Part shown: piece by piece, positions 22,020 through 32,414 of the stretch
Numbering within the stretch: the first letter of the stretch is position 1
Layout: every line of letters starts with the position of its first letter
Assembly (NCBI RefSeq): GCF_047511655.1
Contig: NC_133386.1
Location: 179,449,146-179,513,145 of the forward strand
Direction of reading: 5' to 3'
From: Castor canadensis
Lineage: Eukaryota > Chordata > Mammalia > Rodentia > Castoridae
Length of the DNA: 64,000 nucleotides
The notes under the pieces: model-generated
Seen by the model: only the letters and a program-made list of their open reading frames with translations
Told to the model about the DNA's origin: nothing
Database searches by the model: none
Position numbers and translations under genes: made by a program

Positions 22020-22330
22020 TCATATTAAAAATCCTACTATACATACACAAAAAATGAAGGACAGGGAGGTATAATGGGACCCGTCCAAGGGTTGGGACCA
22101 GTGAGAAGGAGAGGATAATTGGAGACCATGAAGCAGAGTGAATATGGTGGATGTATTTTGTATTTGTGTATGAAAATATAACAATGAAACTTGTTGCAAT
22201 TGTTTTAAGAAAGGTGGGGAGAGGGGATGAGGGAGAATGATGGAGGGAGTGAATCTAATTAAGATACATTGTAAACACATATGTAAATGTCCCAATGTAT
22301 TCCCTATACAACTATTATATGCTAATTTAA
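22020..22330 (+). mobile_element. Old L1 3'UTR
   Basis: A gacccgtccaagggttggga block, ggagaccatgaagcagagtg, a gtatgaaaatataacaatg segment, a polypurine gatgagggagaatgatggag and a terminal gtcccaatgtattccc plus aatttaaaaag. This is the sense counterpart of the minus-strand L1 3'UTRs at 54718 and 55785. Confidence 0.7.
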
Positions 22331-22384
22331 AAAGAAACTAAAAGGGTTTACTTTAAAAAAAAGAATCCTATTGTAGTAGAAAAA

Positions 22385-22597
22385 GAACAGACTCTAGAGT
22401 CAGACTGACCTTGGCTTCTGTTCTGGTTTAGTGACATCACGATTCTTGCTCTTCCAAATAAGTTACTTAACTGCTAAGAGACTCAGTTTCCTCATGTATG
22501 AAATAAAAGGATCTCCAAGTGCACCTTGAAGAGTTACAGTAAGAATTATTTATTTATGTGTTCACATATTGAAAGTGCCTAGGTAGTGTGTCTTCTT
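22385..22597 (+). mobile_element. MIR SINE
   Basis: Sense MIR landmarks: gactctagagtcagactgac, ataagttacttaactgctaa, gagactcagtttcctcatgt, then a gtgcctaggtagtgtg end. Confidence 0.8.
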
Positions 22598-22599
22598 AA

Positions 22600-23515
22600 T
22601 AGATTATTAACTCTTAGGTCACATGGTATACTTTTAAGACATTATCGTTTTAATATTTACTACCTTTTGGGGGCCTGTAGGAAGTTTCTTCCAAAAATGA
22701 GAAGAGAAGATTTACAACTGAATAGATTAGAGTTTCATAAAGCACAATGAAGCATGCAAGAGGCCCTATCAAAAACTATAAATAAGCCACTACACATGCA
22801 TTATGTAGTCAATTCTCAATTATTCATGTAAGGAAGGAAAGCAGATGGAGACAGTCCAAAAGAGTGAGTAATTCAAAAAATATTCTTAGATTTGTCTTGA
22901 CATTTGCATTGAACTCAGATGTATGTGATTTCCATGGAAAAGATTTTTAATGTATTCTTTGTAAGAAATCCTGACTTAGAACATCAGCCTCCTACACAAG
23001 CACTAAGCAGCCCCCTTAATCAGGCTATTTCAAAAAAAAAGCAGTGCAAGCCAAGCCTCATTCATTCACACCTTCCCAATAAAAGACATGGCTTCATTCC
23101 CTGGATAAAATCTGCATTTACAATAAATAAAAATGAAGTGAATACGGAAATATCAATAGAGCAAGTAATTAAGAATCACTACAGACAAATCAAACCTCAT
23201 GCAATTAGATTATGTCAATTTGGGTGCATTGACCTCTTGGCCATAGTTAACGGTATTAGTCTGGGGATGGCACTAATAGAGTCTAGGAATTACAGACAAT
23301 ATCCATAGGAGCACAGCTCTATAAAGCACTTGTGTTGGTCATTGCATTAGTAATTGGAGAGAAAGAAGATCATTCAGTCCTTTAAAGATGGACAAACACT
23401 ATACCTACACATTTAAAACTCCTAAAATATGTAGGGTAGTGTTTTCCTCAAGCCTATAGATACTAAGCCACCATTAGTTTAAAAAGCTTTCCCAAGGAAT
23501 AAGTCTTCTTCAGGC
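22600..23515. other. Unassigned DNA with one 129-codon frame
   Basis: The ATG-initiated plus-strand frame at 22919-23308 is the longest uninterrupted ATG frame in this part. It shows no signal peptide, membrane segment or family motif that I recognise. I treat it as probably non-coding. Confidence 0.4.

Positions 23516-23518
<3 letters not shown>

Positions 23519-23565
<47 letters not shown>
23519..23565. repeat. (AC)n microsatellite
   Basis: About 23 uninterrupted AC units. Confidence 0.97.
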
Positions 23566-23566
<1 letters not shown>

Positions 23567-23639
23567 CCATCTATGGAATACTGCTTGAAAATAAATGTTC
23601 TTAATTGTTCTCTCATGGTATCCATACCCCTTACAATGT

Positions 23640-24050
23640 AATTTTATTTCCACAAAGAGGTGGAGTTTAGTTCTCTGCCCCACCAATCAGAACTAACCTT
23701 GGATCTTGCTTTGATAAAGAGCATGTGACAGTAGAAACTGTGTCTTTACAAGCCTTCCAGTTCCCACACTCTTTCAGAATTTTGGCCATGTGAAAAGCCC
23801 TGGGCTCACCTGAATTGGATGGTAGTTCTTATGGAACAGAGATAAGCTATCTCCAATGAGGCCATCCTGACTAACCAGTTACAAGATTGCCTGGCAGTTG
23901 ATTCATCAATGAGTTCAACATACACTAAAAGAGCCAAGTAGTTAGAACCAGCCCAAATTTCCAGCCAATGGAATTATAAGGTAAATAAATGGTTGTTGTT
24001 TGAAAACACTATATTTTGTGGTGTTTTTTACATAGCATAACATCCCCATA
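23640..24050 (+). mobile_element. Ancient LTR-type repeat (family unassigned)
   Basis: The order gagcatgtgacagtagaaac, tttggccatgtgaaaagccc, gaggccatcctgactaacca, aatggttgttgtttgaaaac and a final acatagcataaca is the style of an old mammalian LTR-like repeat whose sense strand ends in a tail such as aataaatg...ttgttgtt. I recognise the pattern but cannot name the family. Confidence 0.5.
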
Positions 24051-24054
24051 AGGG

Positions 24055-26365
24055 ATGTTTGGAAATCAAGCTTCAACATGCAGCATAGATGATCTTGAAT
24101 CTGGAAGGAGGATTTCTTGGTGAAGTAATGACTGTATAAATTAGAGGAGAGATCCAAAAGGGTTAATACCAGCATGGCATGACTTCATGAAGCTCTTGGT
24201 AGTATTTTACCTCGCCATATAGCAATCTTCACAAGAGAATAGATTTCTGTGGTTCCCCTACATTTGTCAACTACCTTAGTGAACAGCTGTCTGCTTTGAC
24301 TGAGAGACGAGAGCTAGATTCTGTAATCTATAGCACAGTGGCTTCTACCAATTCAATAATGCCTGTGAAACTCACCCAAAGACAGGCCTAACTGGAGGCC
24401 TGAGTCTTTCACATTGAGCCTAATTCTCTTATTCCTTAGATTTAGTGGTAACAACTTCTGAAAAATGGAGTACAGAATTGCTTTTGGGAATTGGTCTAAA
24501 AAGACCAAACTTCTTTTGTCTTTACTTAAATCTTCATCTGTGGATTCCCCAAGAGAATGAAATTTACTTTGACAGCAGCAGCACTTCTCAAAGCCATTTG
24601 TTAAAGCAATTTACTTCTGCCTTTTAAATTATAATTAAGAAAGAACCATCATAAGCCTCACAAGCTTTTAGAGGTGACAAACTACACAGATTACAGCACA
24701 TTACCTCTGTCCCTTTGAAAGGAAATTACCTTGGATTCATGGAGAATGCTGGGCCTGATGTTCAGTGACAGAATTTGGGAAAAAAGTAGACAGCTGATAT
24801 CTGCAAAGTGGGCATCCCTGAGTGAGATGGGAGGAAAGAGAGAATTCACTTTATTTCATAAGTCATCTTTGCTGGGGGAAAGAGAGGGGTGTGGGGAAAG
24901 TTTTGAATGTAAGAAGTCTTGAAGACCAGTTTAGGAAGACAAAGAGAACACAGGAACATGTAAGATGAGGCAGAATTCTTAGGGCAACTTCAGGTCAGAC
25001 AGAAGTTCTGGGTTGGCTATATCTCATCTGTAAGATTAATAGAAGAGAGAAAAATAGCTGAAGGAAAACATAAAACTCTTGTACTTGTAATCCTGAAAAG
25101 GGCACCATGACCCTTTGCCTTCAACTATGACAGTTCTTAGGGATTTGCTCTCCCCTCTCTAAGCCTCACTCTTCAGAGGCAAGAGACTGAAAGAAACTGT
25201 CATTTCCACCAGTACCTGACACCTCCCTGCCCACTCTAAGCCTGGCCCTTCGCAGAGAGAAGAGCTCAGGGCTGATAGCTCTGGAGTAAAAGCAGTTTGA
25301 TGGAAAGGGGAAACAAGAAAGGAGCTGTGTAGTCAATAATAAGGTCTCTAAGACACAAGGACAATGAGCATTTGACCTTTTGATAGCTGCCTCACTGCTC
25401 ATCTCTCATCTGAGCACCAGGTCTCACCTGCTCTCTCCAAGTTAATGTATCATAAGCACTCTCTACTCAGGCAGACAGAATAAAAATAGCCATCTCCTCC
25501 TGACAGCATTTTTCTCTACCTTGAGTGCTCAGTCTGTATTCCCTCTGCTGCTGCTTCCTCTGATGCATGAGAGGTTAATTTTTAGGGGGAATAGAAAAAT
25601 TGCCATTTTATGGAAATAGCCTCACACATTCAGTCCCAGAACAGTACAACACATACCATGGTCAGTCAATTTGTGCTTAGCTCTATAGTTAGATCTCAGG
25701 AAAAAAAAAAAAATGATGCCAAGAGTTGGAGAGTGGTTCCCCAGACAGGCAACCCAACTGGGCAGAAACTCAAGGCTGACCCAATCCAACAGTGAATCCA
25801 GGCCAGGAGTGATATCATCTTAAAGATTATTATTACATTATATCTCTTCCCCCATTCAAAAATTATACCTTTCTCCACTGATGAGAAAGCTCTAAGACTT
25901 TACTCTGTGTATTAGTTTCTGAAAGTTTCCCCTAGAAGACTTGAGAATGTGTCACTACAAAGTGCAAATCTTCAAAACATCCAAAAAGGTACTGATCTCA
26001 CTTGCAAGTTTTTCTCAACCCAACATGAAGGGCCTTTGGAAACAGATTTCCTTGGGGACATTCTCTCAGCAATGAAATTGAAGAAACTGCCTTAGGTCTT
26101 CCAAAGTAAGCTGCATGGTCATGGCCACTGAACTCAATGCCCAGATGTGGGAACTGTGGATGTGTGTTTGGGATGAAATTCTGCCAATATGATAGGTCTT
26201 TGTTAAAAATCCCAAATCTTAAATCCATTGACTACTTATCTCAAACTTTCCTCTCTATGATTTCATATTGCAAAAGTCATCAGTAATTTTCTTAGGTACT
26301 ACTCCCCACTTGTTGCATACTGCCTGACCTCCTTGCTACCATCTCTCCACCCAACAGCTCCCATT
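24055..26365. other. Unassigned non-coding DNA, longest repeat-poor stretch
   Basis: No repeat or gene is recognised in about 2.3 kb. The segment 25140-25560 is locally richer in GC. Frames here are 60-78 codons and lack recognisable domains. A repeat-poor island this size could hold conserved non-coding sequence, which needs alignment to tell. Confidence 0.4.
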
Positions 26366-26369
26366 ATCC

Positions 26370-26548
26370 AGCAGTCACTGTATACCTGACATTGCACAAA
26401 TGCCTTATAATAATAACTCATTGAATCCACAAATCTATATAGCATATGATGATCCACTTTTTACAGATCCAAAACAGCTCGGAGCAGAAGAGTAGCTTAT
26501 CTAAGGTGATAAGAAATAAGAAACCAAGACTCAAAGCTTTGTCTATGT
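26370..26548 (-). mobile_element. MIR SINE, antisense
   Basis: Antisense blocks gcacaaatgccttataataa, actttttacagatccaaaac and gaaaccaagactcaaagc. Confidence 0.6.
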
Positions 26549-26549
26549 G

Positions 26550-26885
26550 GCTCCAGAGACCAAGTTCTTCATGGCTATGCTGTTTTTTTCTTGACTTTTT
26601 CACTTGATGATTGAATCTGCCATATCTCTAAAGCTTCCTGAGGTTCAATGCCTAGATCAAACTGTTGTCATACCAAGCAATCATGATAGGGGCACTTGCT
26701 AAAATGTAAAACCTTTTCTTACTCAAGGTCCCATAACCACAAAGCATGGGACCAGAATACAAATGTCCCCTTTCTTCCTAATGTCCACCACTCTCCTACA
26801 AGACCATTACCAATAGGTGCTCCAGTTGTAGTCCAGATCATTCAATGCTCAGGTGTGTCTGTCTAGAATCAGTCACCTTTGGAAT
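26550..26885. other. Unassigned non-coding DNA
   Basis: Nothing recognised. Confidence 0.45.
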
Positions 26886-26889
26886 AGCA

Positions 26890-27060
26890 GCTCCATCATC
26901 TTTTACCAATGCAGCCTTGGAAAGGCTCCTTTACCTCACTAACCTCAGATTCCTCGTATGTGAAAAAAGAAAGATTACATTGTCTCTTCTTTCTTAGGGT
27001 TTGAATAATTAAAGGAAATAGCACAAATGCAGTGCTTAGTTGGCACTATATAAAGTTACT
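26890..27060 (+). mobile_element. MIR SINE
   Basis: Sense blocks gcagccttggaaaggctcct, taacctcagattcctcgtat, aattaaaggaaatagcacaa and cagtgcttagttggcacta. Confidence 0.65.
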
Positions 27061-27061
27061 A

Positions 27062-27456
27062 TATCAAAGATTTAGGAGATGGACCTCAGGTGAGTCAGTG
27101 TGAGGCGTATGAGCTATTGATTTTACAGAGTAAATCAGATGTGCAGAAAAAAAATCAGGTTTTTTTATTGGAAATTAAATAGTCTCATTCAGATGACACC
27201 TTGCCATTGATGATAAGGGAGGTAGTAGAATGAAGGAATCTCTGTCCCCTCTGCCCTCTCCCCTCTAATCTCTTTAAGAACTTCTAGTTCCTCTTGCTAC
27301 TGGGTAGGAATTACCAGTGCATCAATCTCTCCTTCATCCTTGCTTTGTAGGTATTGCACACGGCACCTGCCCTCTTCTCTCGGGTCACAGTAAACCTCAT
27401 GTCTCAGCAGTAGACAAGACATAGGAAGAGAAGTGGACTCATCAATAAAGCTATCA
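27062..27456. other. Unassigned non-coding DNA
   Basis: Nothing recognised. Confidence 0.45.
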
Positions 27457-27458
27457 AG

Positions 27459-27684
27459 ATTGAGGGTACTCCAGGCACTGGTGGCTCACGCCTGTAATCT
27501 TAGCTATTCAGGAGGCAGAAATCAGGAGGATCACAGTTCAAAGCCAGCCCGGGGAAGCAGTTCACAAGCCCCTATCTTGAAAAAAACCCATCACAAAAAA
27601 GGGCTGGTAGAGTGACTCGAGGTGTAAGCCCTGAGTTCAAGCCCCAGTACTGCAAAAAAAGAAAGAAAGAAAATATTGAGGGTA
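27459..27684 (+). mobile_element. Composite B1-ID dimer SINE with TSD
   Basis: The B1-like module starts near 27471 (aggcactggtggctcacgcc, tgtaatcttagctattcagg, then gccagcccggggaagcag). It joins through cccatcacaaaaaa to an ID-like module (27602-27652, gggctggtagagtgactcga, gagttcaagccccagtactg) and a GAAA-rich tail. The 10-mer attgagggta flanks it (27459-27468 and 27675-27684). This is the cleanest dimer in the window. Confidence 0.93.
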
Positions 27685-27770
27685 TTGGACTAGAGGCATG
27701 GCTTAAGTGGTAGAGTGCCTGCCTAATAAGTTCAAGGCCCTGAGTTTAACCCCCAGTACCACCCAAAAAG
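27685..27770 (+). mobile_element. ID-like monomer SINE directly behind the dimer
   Basis: Core ggactagaggcatggcttaa, gtggtagagtgcctgcctaa, a B-box-like gagtttaacccccagtacca and an A-rich end. It starts within a few bases of the dimer's downstream target duplication, so the two insertions are adjacent and in the same orientation. Confidence 0.88.
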
Positions 27771-27794
27771 AGATCAAAGGTATTTTATAAACAA

Positions 27795-28085
27795 TTTTCT
27801 TTTGGGGGGTTGGAGGGGATTAGGGGGTTGAATTCAGGGCCCCACGCTTGCTAGGCAGATGCTGTACCACTTGAGCCATGCTCCCAGTTCTTTTTGTTTT
27901 GGTTATTTTTGAGATAGGGTCTTCCTAATGCCTGTTCAGCCTGGGCCACTATCCTATTTGTGCTTCCCATTGGTTGAGATGGAGTCTTGCAAATTTTTTG
28001 CCTGGGATGGTCTCAAACCACAATATTCCCAATCTCTACTTCCCAAGTAGCTAAGATTACAGGCTTGAGCCACCATGCCTGGCAA
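27795..28085 (-). mobile_element. Composite B1-B1-ID trimeric SINE, antisense
   Basis: Antisense ID-like module (about 27818-27890, gaattcagggccccacgctt, tgtaccacttgagccatgct), a shortened B1-like module (27895-27968, tttttgagatagggtcttcc) and a second B1-like module (27970-28083, gagatggagtcttgcaaatt ... agattacaggcttgagccac). The junction attggttgagat (27969-27980) matches the copy at 20462-20473. Confidence 0.85.
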
Positions 28086-28299
28086 AACTTCCTTCATTTA
28101 AAAAATTTTATATTAAAAGAGCAGTGAGATCCATCTCATTGATGGATCTATCTCATATTTATCAGATTTACAAAATTGCAAAGTCTGGGTAACAGCAGCA
28201 TTGTGAAGGATGTGGGGAAATGGAATATCCTTTACATGGCTGGAAAAAAGGACAATCTAAAGAAATGCTCCAGGACTCTGCACACAGTCAAAGCAGAAA

Positions 28300-28555
28300 G
28301 AACACTGGCCTAAGCACTCAAAAAACAATATTCTTGTTCTTGCTCTATTGTTACCTTCTCTGTGACCTTGAATAAACTGTTTCACCTCTTGAAATCTCAG
28401 CTGTCTTATCTAGGACATGAAAATAATAGCAATCCACATACTACACGCTGCACAGAATTGTTGTAAGGGTAAAATGGGTATTGTGCAAAAAAAAAAACAG
28501 CTTAGTACTTGAAAATGCTAGGCAAATTTGAGTTAATCATTATTATTACTCTTAG
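28300..28555 (+). mobile_element. MIR SINE, long
   Basis: Sense MIR blocks cttctctgtgaccttgaata, ctcagctgtcttatctagga, tgaaaataatagcaatccac, gaattgttgtaagggtaaaa and gagttaatcattattatt. An A11 run interrupts it near 28487-28498. Confidence 0.75.
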
Positions 28556-28559
28556 AATC

Positions 28560-29985
28560 TGTCTTTATTTGAGTTTGTTCCCTCGAAAAGAGTCTGAGGC
28601 AAAGTATTATTATGTGACTATATAGTTTATTTAGAAATATTATCCCTAGAAGCAGGAAGAAGTAAGGGATAGAGGATGCAAAATCGGAAAGAAAGGAAGG
28701 TGAACACAGGAATGAGTTACTTATTTGAGCACCATGATGAGCTGCTGACTACTTGATCCCATAGGACCTTCCTGAACATCTACCAAAGTGCATCTCAGAA
28801 CCATCTAACAAAGAAATAAATTTGTCATTTTCTGCCTCCTGTGGGTTGTGGGTGATATCATGGGGGCATTGACTAATTTGCACTTAAGGGTTGTGAATAT
28901 TCCCATAGGTGACCAGCATCATGACATCAGAGAAGTTTATTGTGAGAAGAGAGAGAGGGGAATACTTGACTGTCCCCACTTGAAGTTGATCTAAGCCTGA
29001 ACAGAACTGGTTTTCACAGACTGGCTTGAATGAAGGGACTGAAATGATTTCAAGAGGTTAGTGCATAAAGGATACCCTATAGAAACCTACTGAAAGATCA
29101 TGAAACCTCTGTTATCCATCTCTCACAAGCACAGGGTCATTACTGTTTGAAGGAAAAGGATACAAATTTCTTTCATTTGCAATCAGATGATAATCTGAAC
29201 TTATTTTTTCAAGCCTCTTAGTCCTCCCTTACTCCTTGCACTTCTTACTGCCTTACCCTAGAGCTATAAGACATAGCTTAAGTGTGCAATTCACAACTCA
29301 AAGATTTCTTCAAGAGAGCTCAGACTGGCTTTTTCTTTTTTAATGAGGTGAAAAGTAACATAATTGGAAGGTTTGATGGCTGCATGGGCACCATTTCTTG
29401 CTTTCCCTACTGTGGCCAGGATGTAATTTCTCCATTTTGAGTTGACATTCTTATGTGGTCAGTACTGATCTGTAATCAGATGAGCAGTGGACAAGTTAAC
29501 ATTTGGATGGCTTTGAGAATATGTTTGAGAGAAAAATCTTAATGGAAAAAAAGGTGCTTAATGTCTTTAGTGTCAAACACAAGTGGATTCCATTTTGTGC
29601 TGTGGCACATGTAGTTAAATGATGTTAAACTTAGAAGCCTACAGTTTCTCATCTATAAAGAGAGTATAGAACCTATTCCACAGTCTTAGGAAAAACTTGA
29701 AATTAGAAATTATGTGTGTTCCCACCTAAAACAATTCCTGAAAAATATGAGACATTCAGTAAATAGCTGATATGATACTTACTACTCAACTGAAGGGTCT
29801 CTTTGTTTTGTGGATGTGACATTTTTTCTTTCTGGCTTACCTGCTATTAAATTTTGAGCTGAAATATTACCTTGCATTTTCTGTATAAAGCATTTAGAAA
29901 TTTATAGATTAATAGCAATAGTAGTGTTGCTGATGTCTCTGGTCCCTCCTATTTCTATGGTTGCCAGGCCCATAACCTCAGCCCA
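28560..29985. other. Unassigned non-coding DNA
   Basis: No gene or assignable repeat in about 1.4 kb. Confidence 0.45.
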
Positions 29986-29989
29986 TTCA

Positions 29990-30200
29990 AGAAACATTTA
30001 TTCAGCTTTTACTGTGTGTCATGCACTGTACCAAGTGGCATGGAAAATACAGATGTGGTTAAAGGCTCACAATTCAATAAGCAGACAGACACCCAAATAA
30101 ATAAAACCAGGATTCCCAGGATACAAGAAGACTGAGAAGATTTGTATCAAGTACAAAGTGTTATGTAAAGGTATTTTGGTATTATATGCAGCAAGAAGCC
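29990..30200 (-). mobile_element. Ancient interspersed repeat (MIR/L2-like), antisense
   Basis: Begins aagaaacatttattcagctt, continues with gtcatgcactgtaccaagtg and a cagacagacacccaaataaa block. Same style as 41190-41410. Family uncertain. Confidence 0.5.
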
Positions 30201-30387
30201 ACTTAAGAGACAAACCCAAGCCAAAGAGAACTTTCAGAGCATTACAGCACCAGTTTGAAGCACTCTCCAGCTTACAATCTTGGGTCTCATACTAAATATT
30301 GCTGCATGGTTTCTACCACCCACCTACTTTTTTAACAAAAGAAAAGGTCCTTACAGTAAAGGTAAAAATAAGATCCATCATACAGAG

Positions 30388-30838
30388 TGTGTTAGTTCTC
30401 ATAGCAGTGGCGAAATACCTGAGGAAAAGCAACTTAAAGGGAGGAAAGATTTATTTTGTCTCCTGGTTTCAGAAAGTTTCAGTCCACAGTCAGCTGGCTC
30501 TATTGCTTTGGGCCTGAGGCAAGGCAGAATATCATTGTGGAAGGGCAAGTAGAGCAAAGTTCCTCGCTTCATGATAGCCAGGAAGCATAGAAATAGGAGG
30601 GACCAGAGACAAGGTATACACATCCCCAGTGACCCACGTCCTCCAGCGAGGCCCCACCTCCCAGTTTTTATGACCTCACAATAATGTCATCAAATGATGA
30701 CTATAAATGGATTAGTCCACTGATGAGGTCAGAGCCCTTGTTATCCAAAATCATGCCTCATTGATTGGATCCACCAGCTAAGGATCAAGCCTTCAACACA
30801 TGAGCCTTTTGGGAATACTTCATATCCAAATCATAACA
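30388..30838 (-). mobile_element. Rodent MaLR solo LTR, antisense
   Basis: On the minus strand it starts TGTTATGATTTGGATATG and ends GAACTAACACA, 451 bp, close to the 460 bp of the nested copy at 10567-11026. Sense landmarks include GGCTCATGTGTTGAAGG, GGAGGTGGGGCCTC and AATAAATCTTTCCTCC (polyadenylation signal), then CAGGTATTTCG before the end. Flanks cagag and tggag agree at only 3 of 5 positions. The minus-strand frame inside it (30399-30623) is LTR sequence, not a gene. Confidence 0.88.
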
Positions 30839-30966
30839 TGGAGTGATAATGACCATTTCGCATCAGTTCCTTTGAAGAATAATTCATGTCAAAGACCCCT
30901 AACAAATACATCATTTGTGCTCACCAATTCCCATAGTCTTTTGTAATATATAATTGTTCTTTAAGT

Positions 30967-31143
30967 GTGGTTCCCCAAACCAGCTGTGTCTACATCTTCT
31001 GGGGACTTGTTAATGGTACAAAATCTCAGACCTCACCCCAGTCCTACTGAACAGAAGGCTTTGGGGGTAGAACCCAACAACCCACATTTACACAAGACTT
31101 CTAGGTGATTCTGACACCTGCTAAAGTTTAAACATCATTGATG
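30967..31143 (+). mobile_element. MER5A-like hAT DNA transposon
   Basis: Blocks gtggttccccaaaccagctg, cttctggggacttgttaatg, cagacctcaccccagtccta, ttctaggtgattctgacacc and a final taaacatcattgat follow MER5A, a non-autonomous hAT-Charlie element. Confidence 0.75.
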
Positions 31144-31144
31144 T

Positions 31145-31492
31145 ACAAAATAAACCCCAAATATAGGCAGGTTTCCAAAGTTGGTAGTCAGATATTTGTA
31201 CTTTGCCCTCTGTTGACTTAAATAATCTCATTATTGGTGGTTACTCTCCCTTAATCCCTCCTTATATCTATAAATTATCTAAATCTGTAATTGAGTTCCT
31301 AAGAGATACAACAAAGTAGATCCTGGAGCCAAATTAATCCCTGAACAGAGCCTTTATGCCAAATCCTTGTCTATTATCTTTCTTTGAATAAATCAGGCTG
31401 AACATTAACATGCAAACTACAAGATTCTTCACATCACCTGCTATTCCACTCCTGCTTGGCCCCTTTCCCTTGGTTTTATGATAGAAAAGGGT
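31145..31492. other. Unassigned non-coding DNA
   Basis: Nothing recognised. Confidence 0.45.
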
Positions 31493-31494
31493 AA

Positions 31495-31668
31495 ACTTTT
31501 AGGTCAAACAAACCAGGATTTGAATACTTTGCCTATCTCTTATTTGCTAAATATCTTAGCAAAGCCATTTTGCTCATCTAAATCTTGATTTTTCACTATA
31601 ATTTGGGGAAACAACTCGAAGGATTGTTGCAAGAATTAAATATATAAAATGCTTAGTGCTGAAACCCC
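31495..31668 (+). mobile_element. MIR SINE
   Basis: Sense blocks aaaccaggatttgaatactt, tgctcatctaaatcttgatt, aaggattgttgcaagaatta and tataaaatgcttagtgctg. Confidence 0.65.
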
Positions 31669-31711
31669 CATTTATTCCCATCATCATCATCATAATTACC
31701 ATCATCAGTTA

Positions 31712-31912
31712 CCTAGACCAGGAGTCTACAACCTTTGGCCTTCCTTCTGGTTTTGTGAATAAAGTTTGTGGGGATACAGCAATGCTTATTTGTTTATGGC
31801 TAATTTTGCACTACAATGCAGGACTGAGGAGCTGCAACAGAGACCATATATAGCAAACAAAGCCTGAAATATTTTCTTCCTAGCCCTTTACAGAAGTTTT
31901 CCAACCCTACTG
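31712..31912. mobile_element. Ancient hAT-type DNA transposon fossil
   Basis: The ends resemble imperfect inverted repeats (accaggagtctacaaccttt against cagaagttttccaaccctac). The interior has ttttgtgaataaagtttgtg, ggctaattttgcactacaat and caacagagaccatatatagc, a widespread non-autonomous hAT fossil whose subfamily name I cannot give. The frame at 31656-31853 crosses it by chance. Confidence 0.6.
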
Positions 31913-31970
31913 TAAGCAATGGCCATGTGCACATTTGCCTCTACTTCCTAACCCCAACCATGTACCTACC

Positions 31971-32036
31971 TAGGCTAAATTCCTTTTTTTTTTTTTTTTT
32001 TTTGTATTCATATGTCCATACAATGTAGGCTAAATT
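31971..32036 (-). mobile_element. Ultra-short L1 insertion (22 nt of L1 plus poly-A) with TSD
   Basis: Perfect 11-bp repeats taggctaaatt lie at 31971-31981 and 32026-32036. Between them is a T20 run (31984-32003) followed by gtattcatatgtccatacaa and tg (32004-32025). The reverse complement reads CATTGTATGGACATATGAAT, which matches the final bases of the L1 3'UTR copies at 18520 and 51220 (cattgtatgcacatatgaat) with one difference. This is an extreme 5' truncation. Confidence 0.9.
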
Positions 32037-32159
32037 TCTGAGTACCATTCTAACTCAGGGTTGGCTAATAGGTTTTATTATGCATATCAAATCTCATGGA
32101 GTGCAGGTGACTCCCTCAAACATTCCATTGAGAAAGATTTGATTCTATATCCTGACGAT

Positions 32160-32412
32160 AGGAATTTATGCATTCATTAAATGTTTATTGTGCACCAGAA
32201 CTGTGACAACCACTTTACATAAATTAGTTTATAAAGTCTCCATACCAACCCTAATGATTAGGCACTATAATTCCCATCATTGTACGAATGAGAACTTTGA
32301 AGCTTAGAAAAGTTACGAAATTAACACACAATCACACAGCTTGGAAACCATGCAGCAGAGCCAAGATTAAACGGAGACCACTTGATTTTAGACTTTGACC
32401 ACTGCCTTCTGT
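32160..32412 (-). mobile_element. MIR SINE, antisense, near full length
   Basis: Antisense order: tgtttattgtgcaccagaac, cataccaaccctaatgatta, ttcccatcattgtacgaatg, aatcacacagcttggaaacc, agccaagattaaacggagac and gactttgaccactgcc. Confidence 0.8.
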
Positions 32413-32414
32413 TA

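Noticed and set aside
22919-23308. 129-codon ATG-started open frame as a possible gene
   Set aside because: No recognisable domain, signal peptide or coding-like pattern. One frame of this length is expected by chance in 64 kb of AT-rich DNA searched in six frames.
30399-30623. 74-codon minus frame as a secreted or membrane protein
   Set aside because: It lies wholly inside a MaLR LTR and reads its R/U5-like sequence.
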